DNA of 64,000 nt from Leptolyngbya sp. FACHB-261 (GTDB lineage Bacteria; Cyanobacteriota; Cyanobacteriia; FACHB-261), in NCBI RefSeq assembly GCF_014696065.1, contig NZ_JACJPL010000031.1:620001-684000 (forward strand). The letters run 5' to 3'. The translations under genes and the position numbers were made by a program. The notes beneath the pieces were generated by a model. It saw only the letters and a program-made list of their open reading frames with translations, ran no database searches and was not told the DNA's origin. Shown in pieces: positions 60,494 through 64,000 of this stretch. Numbering within the stretch: the first letter of the stretch is position 1; each line of letters opens with the position of its first letter.

Positions 60494-60789
60494 AACTCTC
60501 CACCCAACGTAGACATGCAGGCTCAATACGACGCAATTTGAAAGCAATTAGAGATGACCGTCCTCTATGCTCTCTGGCAGGACGGTCTAAGCTAGACTTA
60601 GCGTTTCAACTCTGAATCCAACTCCACCCTGTCACCCTCTCCCCCCAAAAGCGATTCTTGGAGGGGGATTATACTCTTCTCTTGTGCCGCTAATTGTACC
60701 GTTAGCTAAAATTTTGTCTTAATTTAACTCAGTGCTTCAAGTTGCTGAAGCTTTACCAGTTAGGCAGCTCTGGTTTTAGCAGATCTAGT
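60494..60789. other. Intergenic stretch
   Basis: It lies between the NYN gene start and the PPOX gene end, so it holds the NYN promoter. TCCCCCCAA and TTGGAGGGGGA (about 60638-60669) can pair, probably a terminator for the PPOX gene. Confidence 0.45.
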
Positions 60790-61365
60790 TTATGGATTAA
60801 GACTTTGCACAGTCCAGTCTCCTTCGCACAACTGATAAACTGTCCGGTCCTGAGGACTGCCCCGTAGTTCTAAATGGTCCACACTCACAGGCTCTAGCAG
60901 CAGCAAGCAGAAGTTGGTCAAGGGCTCAACGGCATCAGGAGCAGCGCTCGTGAATAGAGTCTCGGGCTGTCTAGGCTGCGCTGGTGTGGGCCAGGAAAAC
61001 TGAGCGCGAGCGGCCTCGGAGAGCACTTGCCAGGCCTGGTAGCGCCAAGACTGCTGAGGCTCCGGAGCCTTGGCATCAATCAGGAGCAGTTGTCCTTGTA
61101 AGCGGAACTGTTCGCGGGTGTTGGGGAAGTACCAACAAGCCTCTGCCCAGGGCTGTAGGCTCAGCTGAACCACTTTCTCGCTGCGAACGTCCGTAACTAT
61201 CTTGAGGCGGTTGGTACCCTCCAAGAAGTCACGAAAGACAACGGTGCGGTTGGCGGGTCGGCCATCGGCGCTAACAGTGGCCAACTGAAAATAGCGGGCG
61301 TAGGGCAGGCTACGGTTTCGATGCAATGCCCGTGCCAGAATAGAGCGCCAGGGAGCCAGGGTCAT
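60790..61365 (-). CDS. Pyridoxamine 5'-phosphate oxidase-family (PPOX) FMN protein
   Basis: A 191-aa protein of the cyanobacterial/plant PPOX-like group: LPYARYFQLATVSADGRPANRTVVFRDF (FMN-binding strand), DVRSEKVVQLSLQPWAEACWYFPNTREQFRLQGQL, and the C-terminal block HLELRGSPQDRTVYQL. It binds FMN and probably acts as a flavin-linked reductase or oxidase; it is not the biosynthetic PdxH. Confidence 0.88.
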   Translation of the reverse strand: MTLAPWRSILARALHRNRSLPYARYFQLATVSADGRPANRTVVFRDFLEGTNRLKIVTDVRSEKVVQLSLQPWAEACWYFPNTREQFRLQGQLLLIDAKAPEPQQSWRYQAWQVLSEAARAQFSWPTPAQPRQPETLFTSAAPDAVEPLTNFCLLLLEPVSVDHLELRGSPQDRTVYQLCEGDWTVQSLNP

Positions 61366-61674
61366 AGTTTAAGCCTATCAGGCCCTGCTTCATGTGCTAT
61401 CGCCTCATGTTCTAAGTACGTTTTCTATGTATGCCATGAGTCATAGCAGTTAGATCGACTGGATCAATCAAGCGGACAACTTCACTCATGCACCCAGCAG
61501 ATCAACCCACTAGATAGACTAGATCTGAAAACAACCTGCGATTGTGGCCATGCTCCTGAAATTTGGGCTAGCCTCGCAGGTGGAGCTTTAAAGACTCATT
61601 CGGCTTTGATGTTCCCGACAAAGGCTGCGGAGATAGTCCGCACTTTTGTGGAGAGTCAAGGGTAACCTCGAAGC
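61366..61674. other. Intergenic stretch
   Basis: The 309 bases have no gene recognised. CTGCGGAGATAGTCCGCAC (about 61623-61641) is a small hairpin. Confidence 0.4.
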
Positions 61675-61914
61675 GTGCATTCCGAGCACTACGGCCCTAT
61701 GTACCCTATCAACCCCACTGATTATGGCTACGAGTTTGCTGACCCCTCAGGCCAGTATTTGGCCCGTCAAGAGCGGGGACGCTGGGCAGTCTTGTACTTC
61801 TCGGCCAAAGGTAGTGCCGCTGGCTACGGAGATGATTTAGCCACAGCAATGCTGAGTGCTGAATGTGGAGCTTTTATCCAGTACTGGCGACGAGCCTCTA
61901 GTGAATTGGGCTAG
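61675..61914 (+). CDS. 79-aa hypothetical protein
   Basis: Not assigned. The GTG start yields MHSEHYGPMYPINPTDYGYEFADPSGQYLARQERGRWAVLYFSAKGSAAGYGDDLATAMLSAECGAFIQYWRRAS. The composition is that of a real small protein (balanced, with aromatic residues), probably a beta-sheet and helix. It is followed by the HEAT-repeat gene after 123 bases. Confidence 0.55.
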   Translation: MHSEHYGPMYPINPTDYGYEFADPSGQYLARQERGRWAVLYFSAKGSAAGYGDDLATAMLSAECGAFIQYWRRASSELG

Positions 61915-62037
61915 TTCTAAAAGTTGGAACTGAAAAACTAGTTGAAATCTAAATAGTCGTGAGGGGGACTCATCGACTAGACTAAGCGCGAGGGAATAAT
62001 CCCTCCTGACTGCCTGCCCTGCCGTTGCTTGCGCGTT

Positions 62038-63018
62038 ATGCCGATTGATAGCGACGCGGGCCTGATGGCCCTCCCTCAGCCCGCTAGGTTCTCTTTCACC
62101 ACGCTTCGCCTGGGGGACGCTAACGCCAACAGCGCCTACCTGCCCATTGCTCAAGTCAGTACCCCGACTGAGCGAAGTGGCACATTCAGCTCGGATTCGG
62201 TTCCCGCTTTACAGCCGATTATCACTAATCATGGCTGGACCGCTTTCGCGATTATGCTGCTGTTAGCACTAGGGGGCTTGGCTTATGCAGGGCTCAATCG
62301 GCATCTACGCTTGCTCAATCAGCGCCAGGAAGACCCAGAGGTGACGCAGGAGTTGCGCCGCCCCCCTAACCGTCAGCCTGCCCGCGAAAGCCTACCTCCC
62401 AACAGCAGCAGCATGGGACAGGCACAGAAGATAGACCACTTCCACGAACTCGCGCAAATGCTGCGGGACCGTGATCCCCAAGTGCGTAAACTGGCAGCGT
62501 GGGAGCTGAAGAAGCTCAAAGACCCGCGTTCAGTTCGCCCGCTTGTGCAGGCGATGGTTGAATCGGTGCCCGAGCAGCGCAGCCTGATCCTGGCGGCGCT
62601 ATCCGAGATCGGTTACGACAATCTGGTCTCTGTGTCACGAGCCCTAACCCTGGCGCTGCAAGACGAAAATCCAGAGGTGCGCCAAAATGCAGTCCGCGAA
62701 TTGACTCGCATCCAAGCGGTTAGTAGCCGCAATGCTCAGTTGCTACTCAATGCTGTAGGCGATTCTGATCCCCGTGTGGCTGAGACGGCTCGTTGGGCAG
62801 TCGGCAAGATCCAGCAAAGTCAGCGTCAGTTCAGCGCTCAGAGCGAGTTCTTAGAGTCCTACGGTGCCATCTTTGAGGGGCAACAGGCCGCCCAGACACA
62901 CCGACCCGTTTTTCACGAACAAGCAGCTCCTCCAACAGAACCACCCAGGACAGCGCGCAGCCAACCGCCTGCCCAGTCCCCTCGTCAGCAACGCCATCCC
63001 CATCATCCTCAGGCTTAG
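62038..63018 (+). CDS. Membrane-anchored HEAT-repeat protein
   Basis: A 326-aa protein. One membrane helix lies at about residues 65-82 (AFAIMLLLALGGLAYAGL). Residues of about 140-265 hold HEAT repeats (LRDRDPQVRKLAAWELKKLKDPRSVRPLVQAMV, then LQDENPEVRQNAVRELTRI, then VGDSDPRVAETARWAVGKI). The C-terminal region is Pro/Gln/His-rich. HEAT domains bind proteins; phycobilisome-lyase relatives belong to the same fold, but no chromophore residues were recognised. The ATG at 62038 is preferred over the TTG at 62029. Nine bases after its stop begins the next gene. Confidence 0.85.
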   Translation: MPIDSDAGLMALPQPARFSFTTLRLGDANANSAYLPIAQVSTPTERSGTFSSDSVPALQPIITNHGWTAFAIMLLLALGGLAYAGLNRHLRLLNQRQEDPEVTQELRRPPNRQPARESLPPNSSSMGQAQKIDHFHELAQMLRDRDPQVRKLAAWELKKLKDPRSVRPLVQAMVESVPEQRSLILAALSEIGYDNLVSVSRALTLALQDENPEVRQNAVRELTRIQAVSSRNAQLLLNAVGDSDPRVAETARWAVGKIQQSQRQFSAQSEFLESYGAIFEGQQAAQTHRPVFHEQAAPPTEPPRTARSQPPAQSPRQQRHPHHPQA

Positions 63019-63027
63019 GATCGCGTT

Positions 63028-63549
63028 ATGGATCTCGACGCCCAAATTGCGGAGTTGCTGCACAATGCTCCCGACGATACTGCGGCCCGTGCGATTCAGC
63101 TAGCGGCCCCCGTTTTCAAGAGTCTGGCTCAGCAACTCGGCCACCTTGAGTATTTTGTGGTGCAGTCGCCAGAGGAAGCCTGGATTGTAACGACCCTGAG
63201 CAGTCGCCATCAACCTGAGAAGCAAAAGACGGTTGTTTACGCTTATCCCACAGAGCAAGACGCAGCAACAGGCATCCAAGGACTAGAGAGTGACCCATTA
63301 GTTGCCCGCAAACAAGGCGTCATCGACATTCTCTTTCAACTATTAGCGCTGAACGTGGTCAATGCCTTGGTCTTCTTCGATACGCCTGGAGATGTTAACC
63401 GAGGCACAGAGATCAAACGCGCTGATCTCAAACACTTAATTGATCTGCAACTTCAACAGGGCAGTGCAGCCAAAGGCTTTAGCCCACGCCCTAATCCAGG
63501 GAAGCGGAACAAGCGCGAACGCAACTCCATTCCTCCAAACTTTGCTTAG
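63028..63549 (+). CDS. Cyanobacterial conserved-hypothetical protein
   Basis: A 173-aa protein, not assigned. The body (ARAIQLAAPVFKSLAQQLGHLEYFVVQSPEEAWIVTTLSSR and KTVVYAYPTEQDAATGI) looks like an alpha/beta protein. The C-terminus is basic (PNPGKRNKRERNSIPP). The 9-base gap from the HEAT gene implies one operon. Confidence 0.7.
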   Translation: MDLDAQIAELLHNAPDDTAARAIQLAAPVFKSLAQQLGHLEYFVVQSPEEAWIVTTLSSRHQPEKQKTVVYAYPTEQDAATGIQGLESDPLVARKQGVIDILFQLLALNVVNALVFFDTPGDVNRGTEIKRADLKHLIDLQLQQGSAAKGFSPRPNPGKRNKRERNSIPPNFA

Positions 63550-63555
63550 GCTTGA

Positions 63556-63966
63556 TTAGTCTTGGAATTCTAAATTCCTAATTTGCAGTTCCAGATAACT
63601 AGTGTCTGGATCAGGAGCACGTTCAAACACACAATGTTCCAGTTCCCCAATCACTAGCTCTGCTGTGGTGTAAATCCGACACCCCTGTTTGACATGACCG
63701 CCAATCGTTCGGCCTGTACTATCAGCCAGAGATAGGTGCAGGTGTAAGCCATGCACGGAAAGCGTACCAACTAGGGAAACGATCTCGAATCGGTCTTCTA
63801 AAAGGGTTGCTGTTGGCTGACCGGCAAAGCGCAGTGCGGCTCGATTCAAGCTACCCACACAAGTCAGGATGAACCCAGCTTGGAGTTGTTGCTCGTTTGC
63901 AAACTCACCTAGAGCCTGCATTAAATCTTGGCCGGGTCGGAGACGTAGCGCCAAGGTTTTCATCAA
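63556..63966 (-). CDS. PPC/DUF296-domain DNA-binding-like protein
   Basis: A 136-aa protein matching the PPC (plant and prokaryote conserved) domain found in AHL DNA-binding proteins: MKTLALRLRPGQDLMQALGEFANEQQLQAGFILTCVGSLNRAALRF, then LVGTLSVHGLHLHLSLADSTGRTIGGHVKQGCRIYTTAELVIGEL. It is a trimeric fold; the bacterial role is unknown. The metal-like His residues (HGLHLHLS) are present. The start codon lies 34 bases from the window end. Confidence 0.92.
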   Translation of the reverse strand: MMKTLALRLRPGQDLMQALGEFANEQQLQAGFILTCVGSLNRAALRFAGQPTATLLEDRFEIVSLVGTLSVHGLHLHLSLADSTGRTIGGHVKQGCRIYTTAELVIGELEHCVFERAPDPDTSYLELQIRNLEFQD

Positions 63967-64000
63967 TGATTTCCTTAAAGCTTGAACTCGAAGAGCTTGA

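Overview
The window is a 64-kb chromosomal segment of a cyanobacterium. Photosystem I genes psaF, psaJ, psaL and psaC are present, along with many families typical of cyanobacteria: UPF0182, DUF3616, DUF4079, DUF1574-like, a low-temperature-induced YflT-like protein and a PPOX-type flavoprotein. Base composition is balanced. The HIP1 octamer GCGATCGC, iterated in many cyanobacteria, was noticed only once (near 39777). The genus cannot be fixed by eye. No rRNA, tRNA, CRISPR array or complete insertion sequence was recognised.

Layout. 1-8000: enzymes and regulators (DUF1574-like C-terminus, SDR, dienelactone hydrolase, AraC regulator, an XRE-Clp_N fusion, cupin, fasciclin, and a TetR/AhpD-like pair with clear operators). 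8200-11400: a small defence-like island with a membrane protein, a HEPN/Ymh-type (TIGR02391-like) protein and a TIR protein, followed by a 21-nt tandem repeat array. 11400-12150: a structured leader, a 73-aa orphan gene and a dispersed repeat. 12157-23728: UPF0182, DUF3616, the psaF-psaJ-psaL-nnr cluster, tsaD, a 2-oxoglutarate oxygenase and small orphan genes. 24069-27760: an NLR-like TIR plus NB-ARC/TPR locus, flanked by two more 21-nt tandem arrays. 27900-38300: stress proteins, argJ, a DUF900 hydrolase, a collinear group with dgcA/dgcN-type D-glutamate genes, a VOC-ACT fusion, GNAT and PhzF. 38439-43913: one giant secreted nuclease/phytase/RTX protein with a Pho-box-like upstream region. 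44362-64000: regulators (Crp, MarR/pirin, Lrp/LysE), tricorn protease, a polysaccharide-lyase-like protein, a second copy of the 73-aa orphan, clpS-CPBP, SPFH, psaC, a NYN/LOTUS protein, a HEAT-repeat operon and a PPC/DUF296 protein.

Most notable signals. (1) Three tandem arrays share an exact 21-nt period but differ in sequence; their most recent-looking parts stay open as heptad-repeat peptides, and they lie beside the two TIR loci. (2) The TIR gene and the NB-ARC/TPR gene are in -1 frame relation, with a canonical slippery heptamer A_AAC_CCT two codons before the TIR stop. (3) An XRE repressor is fused to a ClpC-type N-domain and has a perfect 12-bp inverted repeat upstream. (4) Four TTA(A/G) cores at exact 11-nt spacing precede the giant phosphatase gene. 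(5) A hairpin plus U-tract sits between psaJ and psaL. (6) Two 73-aa paralogues of unknown function lie 42 kb apart, one behind a folded leader. All functional statements come from reading motifs by eye; no database search was run.
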